Positions 1 to 7,868 of a stretch of 64,000 nucleotides of DNA are shown piece by piece. The notes under the pieces were generated by a model, which saw only the letters and a list, made by a program, of their open reading frames with translations, was not told where the DNA came from and did no database searches. The position numbers and the translations under genes were made by a program. How positions within the stretch are numbered: position 1 is the first letter of the stretch; the number at the start of each line of letters is the position of its first letter. This DNA is from Chromatiaceae bacterium (lineage in GTDB: Bacteria > Pseudomonadota > Gammaproteobacteria > Chromatiales > Chromatiaceae), in contig JACKMK010000004.1 of the NCBI GenBank assembly GCA_024235395.1, positions 752,747 through 816,746 on the forward strand. The letters are read 5' to 3'.

Positions 1-840
1 TAGAACAGGCTCGAATACGCGCCCCAAGTGTTGATTAAGCAGAGCTTCCGATTCCGCGAGCGCATGCATCGCATCGTAGTCATCTCCGCGTTTTTCGAGA
101 TTATGGTCATAAAAGCGGCTGAGCCTTTTTGACAGGTCCTCTGCACGACCTGTCCCTCCGCTATCTGACAGGTGTCTTTGCGCTTCAAGAAAGTCAACGC
201 GCAAAAGAGCGTTCAGCGTTTCTTTCGGCCCACGGCCCTTATCGTGAACGATCTCCCGTGGCTCATAGTTAGCGGCCTGCATCAGGTCCGCATCGAAGCG
301 AGAGCTATCGAGGACGTAGTAGCGAAAACCAAACTCTCGCTTAAGATTTTCTGACAAATATTCACACAGCGTTCGTGGGGGTGGGTGATACTCGTCTGCC
401 CCATTTCGTCCTGGCCGGACATTTGCGCGTGCGCTTTCGCGCGCAGCTTCGAAACGCGCGACTAGTCCGTCTTCATCCTCGGCCGCAAACTCAACACGTA
501 GTCCGACGAGTGATCCTTCCCAATCGAGGCTTGGCAACAGGTCGACGACGCGGTGAACGTCTGCTGCCTGGACATGGAACCAAAAGTCGATAGAAATTTT
601 CGGGAGGCACGTCCCCTGACGTTTCTCCCCAAAATCATCGATCTCACACCAACAATCCGCATTGAAGTCGTGGAGCGATAATCGATCTTTGGACGCATTT
701 GTAAAAAACTTCACAGCATGCGCTGTGGATGTCTTGCCACTATTGTTCGCACCTACAAAAATGGATAGGTCACGATCCAGATCAACCAGCACATTCTTCA
801 ATCGCCGGAAATTCCTTATCCTTAGTGCATGAATGTGCAA
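1..840 (-). CDS. OLD-like AAA family ATPase, 3' part outside window
   Basis: This reading frame starts at a TTG at 840, preceded by an AAGGGGAT ribosome-binding site, and runs off the left edge after about 280 codons. The N-terminus reads like an SMC/OLD-type ATPase: residues about 6-30 (RIRNFRRLKNVLVDLDRDLS) lead into a Walker A loop GANNSGKTST at about residues 35-44, and a VDFLEAQRHLSD stretch near residue 235 resembles the Q-loop region of OLD nucleases. It begins 14 bp after hsdR stops, so it is the last seen gene of the hsd operon. HsdR-linked ATPases of this kind (Rlo-type, OLD-type) are known from other type I loci and are often implicated in phage defence. Whether a Toprim nuclease domain follows cannot be seen. 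The family call is firm; the role is inferred. Confidence 0.8.
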   Translation of the reverse strand, partial: MHIHALRIRNFRRLKNVLVDLDRDLSIFVGANNSGKTSTAHAVKFFTNASKDRLSLHDFNADCWCEIDDFGEKRQGTCLPKISIDFWFHVQAADVHRVVDLLPSLDWEGSLVGLRVEFAAEDEDGLVARFEAARESARANVRPGRNGADEYHPPPRTLCEYLSENLKREFGFRYYVLDSSRFDADLMQAANYEPREIVHDKGRGPKETLNALLRVDFLEAQRHLSDSGGTGRAEDLSKRLSRFYDHNLEKRGDDYDAMHALAESEALLNQHLGRVFEPVL

Positions 841-854
841 TTTCGAATCCCCTT

Positions 855-3239
855 CTATGACTGTTCGTAAAGAACCTTCTGAAACCCAACGAACGCATCC
901 CTGATCTTGGCTACTCCGCCAAGTTCGTGTGCCGCATCGCTGATCGCGTGATATTTGAGCTCCAGCAAGTCAGGCAGCTTGTCCTGATCCAGCTCTGACA
1001 CACCCTCTCTGACGTACTGCGCCAACACGAACTCCAGGAACGCCTGCAGCTTGTCGTCGTAGGACGCCAAAATCCGTGCCCGGCGCGTATCGACGCGTTC
1101 CGCGCGCGTTATCGGCGCGAGGGCAAATGCGATATAGGCCAGAACGTCGTAAAGGTCGCTGTTTTCCGCATCGATCATGCGGCGGATTTCACCCAATTGA
1201 TCTTCGCCATAGCCCTTTTCACTTAAGGCTTCGAGCAACGCCTTGCGGGTCTCCGGATTACTCCAGAGCGCGCGCAGTTCATCCTCGTCTTTGAACAGTT
1301 CCGGCAGCTCACCGAAAAGCCGCTCGATAAATTCGGCGGCCGACATGGGCTTTCCTTCGGGGCTCCAGAAGGTTGTTGCCACCATATGCTGGATGCTGCG
1401 TTCTTTGCCGTCCGCCAGTTTGATCCTGGCTTTGACCTTCTTCTTGCAAATGCAGGGGTACTCGCCGCAAACAGGGCATGGCTCCGGCCCAGGCTTTTCG
1501 CAAACACAAGGCACCTGCCCACAAACAGGACAAGGTCCCGGCGGTTCCCGCACACAGATACAAGGGTACTTCCCGCAGCGCTCGCAGGGTTCCGGCTCGA
1601 CGGGCTCACCGTCCCACTCCGGGTCACTGAAATGCTCATAGGCCTTCACGAAATCATAGATCGTGAAATAGTCCTTGCCATCAAACAGCCGCGTTCCGCG
1701 TCCCACGATCTGCTTGAACTCGATCATCGAATTCACGGGCCGCATCAGGATGATGTTGCGCACATTACGGGCATCCACGCCCGTCGAGAGCTTCTGCGAT
1801 GTGGTCAGGATGGTTGGGATCGTCTTCTCGTTGTCCTGGAAGGTGCGCAGGAATTGCTCACCGATCTCTCCGTCATTCGCGGTCACCCGGACGCAGTAAT
1901 TCGGGTCCGGGCTGTTTTTCATCTGATTGATCAGATCGCGCACGGCAAGCGCATGTTCTTGCGTCGCGCAGAATACGAGCGATTTCTGGCTCTGGTCGAT
2001 CGCGTTCATGAACAGCTTCACGCGGTACTTTTCGCGCTCCCGGATCTCGATGACACGGTTGAAGTCATCTTCCGTATAGCGCTTCCCCTCCTCAATCTCG
2101 CCCTCGATCAACTGATCATCGGAGGTATAAACATAGTCATCGAGGGTTGTCGCAATCTGCTTAACCTTGAAGGGGGTCAGGAAGCCGTCATTGATCCCTT
2201 CTTTTAGCGAGTAGATGTAGACCGGCTCCCCGAAATACGCGTACGTATCGACGTTGCCTTTGCGCTTGGGCGTGGCGGTCAGGCCCAGCTGCACCGCAGG
2301 CGCGAAGTACTCCAAGATACCGCGCCAGTTGCTCTCATCATTCGCCCCGCCCCGATGGCACTCATCAATCACGATAAAGTCAAAGAAGTCGGGCGGATAC
2401 TCGCCAAAGCTTGGCGCGGGATTACCTTCCGCATCCCGGCCCGTCATGAAGGTCTGAAAGATCGTGAAGAAGATGCTGCCGTTCTTCGGCACCCTGCCCT
2501 TTTTGCGGATGCTCGCCGGGTCAATACGGACCAGCGCATCTTCCGGGAAGGCCGAAAAGGCGTTGTAAGCCTGATCAGCCAGAATATTCCGGTCGGCCAA
2601 GAACAGAACTCGGGGGCGGCGGCTGGGCTCACGCGTGATGTTCCAACGGCTGTGAAACAGCTTCCATGCAAGCTGGAACGCGATGAAAGTCTTGCCGGTG
2701 CCCGTCGCGAGGGTTAGAAGAATACGGTCCTGCCCCGCAGCAACGGCTTCCAGCGCGTTGTTGATCGCATTGTGCTGGTAATAACGGGCCTGCCATTGCC
2801 CGCCCTTATCCTCGAAGGGTACCTCGCCAAAGCGATCCCGCCACGCGTTCTCTTCGGCAAAGGTCTGTGCCCATAGCTCTTCAGGCGTCGGATAGCGCTC
2901 GACATAGTTTTCCGCGCCCGTGTGCATATCGATCTGATAGATGCCGACGCCGTTCGTGGAATAGGTGAAACGGGTCTGGAGCATGGCCGCGTATTTCTTG
3001 GCCTGCCCCACGCCTTCCGTATCCGGCAGGTCCCGGCGTTTGGCCTCGATCACGGCAAGCTTCTGGCCGCGATAGAACAGGACGTAATCGGCGATGTCCT
3101 GCTTGGCGCGCTTGCCTGCGCCCTGCAGACGGCCCAGTGTGATGACCTCACGCCGCACCCGGCTGCCGTCGACAACGCCCCAGCCTGCTTCCTTCAAGGC
3201 GGGGTCGATCAGCTCTGCGCGGGTTTCGGCTTCATTCAT
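855..3239 (-). CDS. hsdR: Type I restriction enzyme subunit R (EcoEI-like)
   Basis: 794 residues. HsdR is the ATP-dependent translocase and nuclease of a type I restriction complex, acting with HsdM2S on foreign DNA. The N-terminus carries the PD-(D/E)XK nuclease core (YVLFYRGQKLAVIEAKRRD, about residues 50-70). The SF2 motor follows with Walker A GTGKTF near residue 180, DECHRGG (DEAH-type motif II) near 290, and the motif VI region GRGTRLFDG. After the motor, at about residues 545-600, there are three tandem Cys-rich units of the form C-x2-C-G-x2-P-C-x-C, which look zinc-binding, then an EcoEI_R_C-like C-terminus. The ATG overlaps the hsdS stop as ATGA, so the two are translationally coupled. 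The gene is intact, but its partner hsdM is split by an IS. Confidence 0.95.
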   Translation of the reverse strand: MNEAETRAELIDPALKEAGWGVVDGSRVRREVITLGRLQGAGKRAKQDIADYVLFYRGQKLAVIEAKRRDLPDTEGVGQAKKYAAMLQTRFTYSTNGVGIYQIDMHTGAENYVERYPTPEELWAQTFAEENAWRDRFGEVPFEDKGGQWQARYYQHNAINNALEAVAAGQDRILLTLATGTGKTFIAFQLAWKLFHSRWNITREPSRRPRVLFLADRNILADQAYNAFSAFPEDALVRIDPASIRKKGRVPKNGSIFFTIFQTFMTGRDAEGNPAPSFGEYPPDFFDFIVIDECHRGGANDESNWRGILEYFAPAVQLGLTATPKRKGNVDTYAYFGEPVYIYSLKEGINDGFLTPFKVKQIATTLDDYVYTSDDQLIEGEIEEGKRYTEDDFNRVIEIREREKYRVKLFMNAIDQSQKSLVFCATQEHALAVRDLINQMKNSPDPNYCVRVTANDGEIGEQFLRTFQDNEKTIPTILTTSQKLSTGVDARNVRNIILMRPVNSMIEFKQIVGRGTRLFDGKDYFTIYDFVKAYEHFSDPEWDGEPVEPEPCERCGKYPCICVREPPGPCPVCGQVPCVCEKPGPEPCPVCGEYPCICKKKVKARIKLADGKERSIQHMVATTFWSPEGKPMSAAEFIERLFGELPELFKDEDELRALWSNPETRKALLEALSEKGYGEDQLGEIRRMIDAENSDLYDVLAYIAFALAPITRAERVDTRRARILASYDDKLQAFLEFVLAQYVREGVSELDQDKLPDLLELKYHAISDAAHELGGVAKIRDAFVGFQKVLYEQS

Positions 3240-4501
3240 GCGGTGGCATCTTCCTTGATGGCTGTTTCCGCCCCTGCCGTTAACTTTCCATCAAAGGCTT
3301 TTTGCAGAAGGGATTGCTTGAGTTCAGTGAGCTCGGCCAGCTTTTTCCGATAGATCGTTTCAAGACGTCGGGTTTCAGCAATCAATGCATCAAATCTTCT
3401 GGCTATTTGCCTTTGGACATCGAAGTCAGGATACGAAACCTTCAGTTCTAGTTGTTTCGTGATTCCGATATAGGCCCTAGTCGATCCCGCACCTGCAATA
3501 TGGCAGATTTCGTCTTGAAACTTGGGACTTTGGAAGAAGTAGTAGAGGTAGCGATTATGGAGCACCCTGCCATCCTTGATCCGATAATACGTGACTTGCG
3601 GTGTCAGCATCACGTAATCGTGAGATGTTTGTAGTACGGCGACCCTACCGATCGTTCCCTTGTGAGAAAGCAAAACGTCCCCAGCTACTGCAAACCCTTT
3701 CCGGAGCGAATCTGCTTGCGATCTCGTTAAGAAATTGCAGTGCATCTGGTCAACTTCGCCTGCCACCAGATCTGACGCCATTATGAATGGAACACCAGAC
3801 TGCACAAAATCTGCCTTCTTGGGATGAGTATCTCCATGATTGCCATCCAATGGCTTTTCCAGAATCTGATCATCCACTAGCTGTCCGACCGTTGTATCTA
3901 CCCACTCCTCTCCCTTGTTGGAGAAGACCGCATTCAGATAACTCTCAAATAGCTCGCGGGCATTTGCGAGGTTCTTTTCGGCATTAGCGGTCGCAGTCAC
4001 AATCCCCTCGAACGCTTCATCGAGAATGGCAACAATGCGTTTTTGTTCTGAAAGCGGTGGGACTGGCACCTTCAAAGACTTTACGAAAGGGAGCTTGACG
4101 CCCTTCACAGTTAAGCCTGTTCCTTCAGACTCAATCACCTTACTAATGCTCTGAAACCAGCGAAATAGAAACCGCACGTCAAGGTATTTTTTATTCTTCG
4201 GTACGACACCTCGCAAATCCTGATTGATAGCCGTGTCTTGCGCGAGGATACATACCTTTCCAAGCCCTACTCGCGTCGCGATTACGACATTGTTTCTGGG
4301 AATAATATTTGTAGCACTGTGAGCGACAGCTTCATTTGAAATCCTGCATTCTGTCGTGGATAACAGCTCTTCCCTCATATCGCGTACGGTAGCCCACGGA
4401 ATATCGCCACCATAGTATGAACTGTTTGCCTTCGACGGGGTTCCTCCCCCGACAATATTGCAGACTTCTCCGAGCGGCTTATTTTCCCACCCCGTCGTCA
4501 T
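3236..4501 (-). CDS. hsdS: Type I restriction-modification specificity subunit S
   Basis: 421 residues from the ATG at 4501, which overlaps the hsdM stop (ATGA). The reading frame is open further upstream, but that part lies over hsdM and is not expected to be translated. HsdS recognises the bipartite target. Two target-recognition domains are visible, each followed by a conserved region: PLSEQKRIVAILDEAFEGI with a coiled helix (about residues 165-200), and DFDVQRQIARRFDALIAETRRLETIYRKKLAELTELKQSLLQKAFDGKL near the C-terminus. The first domain starts GWENKPLGEVCNIVGGGTPSK, a classic HsdS opening. Domain order TRD1-CR1-TRD2-CR2 and length are normal. The DNA target cannot be deduced. Confidence 0.94.
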   Translation of the reverse strand: MTTGWENKPLGEVCNIVGGGTPSKANSSYYGGDIPWATVRDMREELLSTTECRISNEAVAHSATNIIPRNNVVIATRVGLGKVCILAQDTAINQDLRGVVPKNKKYLDVRFLFRWFQSISKVIESEGTGLTVKGVKLPFVKSLKVPVPPLSEQKRIVAILDEAFEGIVTATANAEKNLANARELFESYLNAVFSNKGEEWVDTTVGQLVDDQILEKPLDGNHGDTHPKKADFVQSGVPFIMASDLVAGEVDQMHCNFLTRSQADSLRKGFAVAGDVLLSHKGTIGRVAVLQTSHDYVMLTPQVTYYRIKDGRVLHNRYLYYFFQSPKFQDEICHIAGAGSTRAYIGITKQLELKVSYPDFDVQRQIARRFDALIAETRRLETIYRKKLAELTELKQSLLQKAFDGKLTAGAETAIKEDATA

Positions 4502-5856
4502 AGCATCCCCCGGATGCCTTCGAGGATTTCGGCACTTTCCGCATCCAGCGCAACCATCTCGGCGATGATCTCTTCCGGCTCGCGCAGTGGCGCTTCTTCG
4601 GCCTTGTTCGGATTTTTCACCGACAAGTCGAACGTCGCGGGATCGATATCCGCGACGTCCACGGACCAAGACTTCTTAGAATTTGCAGAGCTGACCTGCA
4701 GCTCCACAAACTCCTTCAAATCATCATCATTCAGAGCATTGGTCTTGCCAAGAGACCGCCCAGGATCGAGTTGGTAGTACCAAATCTTCCGCGTCGGTGC
4801 GCCCTTGTCGAAAAACAGCACAACGGTCTTCACACCCGCCCCGAGGAATGTCCCGCTCGGGCAATCCAGCACGGTGTGCAGGTTGCAGCTTTCCAGGAGC
4901 TCCTTCCGCAGAGCTTTCGAAGCGTTGTCGGAATTCGAGAGGAACGTGTTCTTGATGACGACCGCCGCCCTGCCCCCGGCTTTCAGGTACTTGATGAAGT
5001 GCTGGAGGAACAGAAAGGCCGTCTCGCCGGTCTTGATCGGGAAGTTTTGCTGGACTTCCTTGCGCTCCTTGCCGCCAAAAGGCGGATTAGCCAGGATCAC
5101 GTCGAACCGGTCCTTGTCCTGAATATCTGCCAGGTTCTCCGCCAGCGTGTTGGTGTGGATAATGTTCGGCGCGTCGATGCCGTGCAGGATCATATTCATG
5201 ATCGCAATCACGTAGGCCAGACTCTTCTTCTCCTTGCCGTAGAAGGTTCTGGTCTGGAGCGCTTGCAACTGGCTGGTGGTGAGCTCCCCTTTACGCAAAT
5301 AGTCATGGGCCTCGCACAAGAACCCGGCAGACCCGGCTGCGCCGTCATAGATGCGCTCGCCGATCTTGGGATTGACCACCTGGACCATAGCGCGGATCAG
5401 AGGGCGCGGCGTGTAGTACTCACCGCCGTTACGCCCGGCATTGCCCATATTCTTGATCTTGGCTTCGTAGAGATGGGAGAGCTCGTGCTTTTCCTTTTGC
5501 GAGCGGAACCGGAGCCCATCCATCAGTTCAAGGGCGTCTCGAAGCGAATAGCCGCTTTGGAACTTGTTTTTGATCTCACCGAAGATCTCACCGATCTTGT
5601 ATTCGATCGTGTCGGGGCTTGTTGCCCGGTCTTTGAACCCCTGCAGGTAGGGAAACAGATCGCGGTTGACGTAGTCGATCAGGTCGTCACCGGTGAGCGC
5701 CTTATCGTGATCGAAGGAACCATCCGCCTTCTTGGGAGCCGCCCAGCTTGACCAGCGGTGCGGGGCATCAATGATGAAGGCGTAGTCCTTGCCGACCAGT
5801 TCGGCCTCCATGGCCCGCTCCTGCTCCAGATCATCCAGGTATTTAAGGAAGAGCAT
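4498..5856 (-). CDS. hsdM: Type I DNA methyltransferase subunit M, separated from its N-terminus by an IS3 insertion
   Basis: 452 residues are readable from an internal ATG at 5856. HsdM is the N6-adenine methyltransferase of the type I complex. The SAM-binding motif I (DGAAGSAGFL) and catalytic motif IV NPPFGG are both present, as is the C-terminal helical segment. The frame continues upstream to 5881, where the IS begins. The missing first codons lie on the other side of the IS (7109-7179). Joining the two flanks with one copy of the duplicated TGA restores a continuous frame: ...GCTTEL then DYTEQTSWMLFLKYLDD, a typical HsdM start. Only about 31 residues are detached, so reinitiation at 5856 is conceivable, but the native start and its signals are lost. 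Confidence 0.9.
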   Translation of the reverse strand: MLFLKYLDDLEQERAMEAELVGKDYAFIIDAPHRWSSWAAPKKADGSFDHDKALTGDDLIDYVNRDLFPYLQGFKDRATSPDTIEYKIGEIFGEIKNKFQSGYSLRDALELMDGLRFRSQKEKHELSHLYEAKIKNMGNAGRNGGEYYTPRPLIRAMVQVVNPKIGERIYDGAAGSAGFLCEAHDYLRKGELTTSQLQALQTRTFYGKEKKSLAYVIAIMNMILHGIDAPNIIHTNTLAENLADIQDKDRFDVILANPPFGGKERKEVQQNFPIKTGETAFLFLQHFIKYLKAGGRAAVVIKNTFLSNSDNASKALRKELLESCNLHTVLDCPSGTFLGAGVKTVVLFFDKGAPTRKIWYYQLDPGRSLGKTNALNDDDLKEFVELQVSSANSKKSWSVDVADIDPATFDLSVKNPNKAEEAPLREPEEIIAEMVALDAESAEILEGIRGML

Positions 5857-5886
5857 CCATGAGGTCTGCTCGGTGTAATCAGGGTT

Positions 5887-6711
5887 CTACCCCGTCTCCA
5901 CGGACGGTTTTAAAAAGGCGGAAAACGCCTGATCCTTTCTCGCGACTCTACGCCGCATTCTCGGGTTGTGGAATCGCTCGATGTAATTGAATACATCAGC
6001 GCTGATCTCGTCTCGGGTACGGTAACGCCGGTGGTTTGTGCGTTCACGCTTGAGCATACCGAAGAATCCTTCGCAGGCTGCGTTGTCACCACAGTGGCCA
6101 ACGGCGCTCATGGAACAGATCAGCGTGTTTCGCTGCAGGAACCGTTGGTAGTCGCCGCTCCGAAACTGACTGCCACGATCGGAGTGCAAGACCACTGACC
6201 AGCCGCCCTGGCGCTGCCAGACGGCCATCTCAACGGCCCGGATGACCATCTGGCGATCCTGTCGATGGTGCATCGACCAACCGATCACGAGCTTGCTGAA
6301 AAGGTCGATGACGACGCACAAGAAGAGCTTGCCTTCATCCGTCTTCAGCTCGGTGATATCCGTGACCCATTTGCTTTCCGGTTCCAAGGCCGTGAAGTCC
6401 CGCTCGAGATGATTGCGGATGCCTGGTGGTGGCAAGCCTGGCTTGCCGCGTTGGCCCCGCTTCTTCTTGCGCGGCCAACCCTGCAGGCCATTGACGGCCA
6501 TCAGGCGGGCAATCCGATTCTTGCTGGCGGTCTCGCCTTCCTCGGTCAGATCCTCATGCATGCGCGGCGCGCCAATCACGCCTTGGCTGTCCTCGTGGAC
6601 CTCTCGGATCCGCTTCAGCAGGCGCTCATTGTCGATCTGACGCGCACTGGGCGGTCGACCTTCCCAGTCGTAGTAACCACTGGGCGACACTTTCAGAAGC
6701 CGACACATCAT
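5887..6711 (-). CDS. IS3-family transposase OrfB (DDE integrase core)
   Basis: 274 residues from the ATG at 6711. It catalyses IS transposition. The rve/DDE core is visible: first Asp in KWVTDITELKTDEGKLFLCV, second Asp in LHSDRGSQF, catalytic Glu in ACEGFFGMLKRE. The N-terminal HTH_21 region (NERLLKRIREVHEDSQGVIGAPRMHEDL) is present. In the same frame, open sequence extends upstream past the ATG towards the end of OrfA, in the -1 frame relative to it. This is the usual arrangement for an OrfAB fusion made by programmed -1 frameshifting. No internal stop or deletion is seen. Confidence 0.95.
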   Translation of the reverse strand: MMCRLLKVSPSGYYDWEGRPPSARQIDNERLLKRIREVHEDSQGVIGAPRMHEDLTEEGETASKNRIARLMAVNGLQGWPRKKKRGQRGKPGLPPPGIRNHLERDFTALEPESKWVTDITELKTDEGKLFLCVVIDLFSKLVIGWSMHHRQDRQMVIRAVEMAVWQRQGGWSVVLHSDRGSQFRSGDYQRFLQRNTLICSMSAVGHCGDNAACEGFFGMLKRERTNHRRYRTRDEISADVFNYIERFHNPRMRRRVARKDQAFSAFLKPSVETG

Positions 6712-6755
6712 TCGAACGGGAAACTTATCGCGACAACGCTGGATCGCCTGGTATC

Positions 6756-7043
6756 TCAGGAGGATTCCTTGGCGAAGAACGTTGCCGCATCGCGCAAAAA
6801 ATCCCGTTCCTTTTTCACGCGCGCCAGTTCGCGCTTGAGTCGCGCGACTTCTTCATCCCTGGGATTGCCGGATCCCCCGAAGGCATGACGGCCCTCAGCA
6901 TCGGCTTCTCGCTTCCAGCGGGTCAGCAGATTGGCGCCGATACCCAGCTCACGGGCGACCTGCGCACAACTGACGCCAGGCTGTCTGGCTTGCTCAACGG
7001 CGCCCTGTTTGAACTCCGGGCTGAACTTTCTTCTCTTCGACAT
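6756..7043 (-). CDS. IS3-family transposase OrfA (helix-turn-helix)
   Basis: 95 residues. It is the small DNA-binding protein that recognises the IS ends. The HTH region KFSPEFKQGAVEQARQPGVSCAQVARELGIGANLLTRWKRE (about residues 6-47) is followed by a leucine-zipper-like helix (EEVARLKRELARVKKERDFLRDAATFFAK), the normal OrfA architecture. It lies 44 bp upstream of the OrfB ATG and ends just before the region where a -1 frameshift would join it to OrfB. Confidence 0.94.
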   Translation of the reverse strand: MSKRRKFSPEFKQGAVEQARQPGVSCAQVARELGIGANLLTRWKREADAEGRHAFGGSGNPRDEEVARLKRELARVKKERDFLRDAATFFAKESS

Positions 7044-7108
7044 ATGAACACTCCTTTCTGCCCATTATCGGGCTTTTTGGAAGTGTCCGTGTTAATGGGG
7101 TAGAACCC

Positions 7109-7179
7109 TCAAGCTCCGTCGTGCAGCCAGCCTCTTTCCAGAGAACGTCATCGATATTCTTGAAAGTCTGTTCGAACAT
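7109..7179 (-). pseudogene. hsdM: 5' fragment of hsdM cut off by the IS
   Basis: The original hsdM start lies here: ATG at 7179, with GAGGGACC upstream as ribosome-binding site. 23 codons, beginning MFEQTFKNIDDVLWKEAG, run up to the IS right end. Fused across the IS to 5881 they rebuild an ordinary HsdM N-terminus. It begins 13 bp after the stop of the Phd-like gene, so hsdM was originally co-transcribed with it. Confidence 0.88.
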
Positions 7180-7192
7180 GGTCCCTCGTTCT

Positions 7193-7378
7193 CTAGTTCA
7201 CGGGGCGGTCTTCCGCCCGGCGGTTTTGGCCAGCGACCTGGAGCCGCTCGAATTCTTCAATGCTCATCACGACAACGACTGGCCGACCGTGCTTCTCGAT
7301 GGTCACGGGTTCGGCGCGGGCAGTATCCAGAAGCCGTCCAAATCCGTTCTTGGCGTCTTTCGCGGACATGGATTTCAC
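7193..7378 (-). CDS. Phd/YefM-type antitoxin-like protein, no toxin partner seen
   Basis: 61 residues from a GTG at 7378, chosen because GAGG sits at normal spacing (7387-7390). The frame is open to 7465 without a good start signal. The sequence MKSMSAKDAKNGFGRLLDTA...VTIEKHGRPVVVVMSIEEFERL is a clear Phd/YefM N-terminal fold. Such proteins bind operator DNA and neutralise a co-encoded toxin. No RelE/Doc/PIN toxin follows; the next gene is hsdM, 13 bp away. The orphan may therefore act as the local repressor of the hsd operon. That role is inferred only from position and the dyads upstream. Confidence 0.82.
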   Translation of the reverse strand: MKSMSAKDAKNGFGRLLDTARAEPVTIEKHGRPVVVVMSIEEFERLQVAGQNRRAEDRPVN

Positions 7379-7394
7379 GGGCACATCCTCTAGT

Positions 7395-7428
7395 AGCCAT
7401 TTGAGCCATAATGGCCAAATTTTGGCAG
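7395..7428 (-). promoter_or_regulatory. Candidate operator of the phd-hsdM operon
   Basis: Immediately upstream of the phd ribosome-binding site there are two direct AGCCAT repeats (7395-7400, 7404-7409). An 11-bp dyad GCCATAATGGC (7405-7415) overlaps a second dyad built on TGGCCAAA/TTTGGCA. Phd-type proteins normally autorepress at such short dyads. Promoter hexamers are not clear. Confidence 0.4.
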
Positions 7429-7616
7429 GCACGCAATCGCTTTGTTTCGAGAAATACAACCGCATCCAGTGGCGATTCGTTCGTCGAGTTCTGCTGACGG
7501 AACAGTGGTGGACCGCCCTAGAAAATTTCCTCGGGCATCCCGGTCTTACACGAGCGAGATCAGAAACTTGTGGAATAGGTTTGTTGCAATGGGGGCCGTC
7601 GCCTATGCTTGGACCG

Positions 7617-7859
7617 ATGAAACGAAACGCAATTTTGAAAGCCGGAGAGCTGCCGCTCTATGTCGGCGGCGCTGCCGTCGGGATTGCATTTGCATTGCTC
7701 GGCACCCTTCGAGATCTTTTTGCGGCTGCTGACACAAGCGATGAAGAAGAAGAGGAAGAGGATGTATCCGCAGGTGCGTACACAGGTGGCACACTGAACT
7801 ATCGGACCGGAAAGCTAGATGACGGTACCGATCCCTACGGATGGTACGGGAAGGATTAA
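7617..7859 (+). CDS. Small acidic single-pass membrane protein, unknown function
   Basis: 80 residues from the ATG at 7617; the frame is open far upstream, but that part overlaps phd. A hydrophobic segment (YVGGAAVGIAFALLGTLRDLFAA, about residues 15-37) is followed by a run of acidic residues (SDEEEEEED) and a Gly/Tyr-rich tail (GGTLNYRTGKLDDGTDPYGWYGKD). It stands convergent to the traG-like gene, whose stop is 9 bp away. I do not recognise the family. It sits where ICEs of this type often carry a small protein after TraG, but it is on the opposite strand. Confidence 0.5.
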   Translation: MKRNAILKAGELPLYVGGAAVGIAFALLGTLRDLFAAADTSDEEEEEEDVSAGAYTGGTLNYRTGKLDDGTDPYGWYGKD

Positions 7860-7868
7860 ATATCCCGT

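Larger units (their letters stand above)
5882..7108 (-). mobile_element. Complete IS3-family insertion sequence inside hsdM
   Basis: 1,227 bp, bounded by perfect 12-bp terminal inverted repeats GGGTTCTACCCC (5882-5893 and, inverted, 7097-7108). It is flanked by a direct TCA (TGA on the gene strand) at 5879-5881 and 7109-7111, the 3-bp target duplication expected for IS3. It encodes OrfA and OrfB in the same orientation as hsdM. The orfB stop codon (5887-5889) lies inside the terminal repeat. Both ends and both reading frames are intact, which points to a recent insertion and a potentially active element. Outward transcription could still reach hsdMSR. Confidence 0.95.

Noticed and set aside
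6756..6800. T6 run in orfA as the programmed frameshift site of the IS
   Set aside because: OrfB is clearly in the -1 frame, but I could not decide which motif near the end of orfA is the slip site, so none is annotated.
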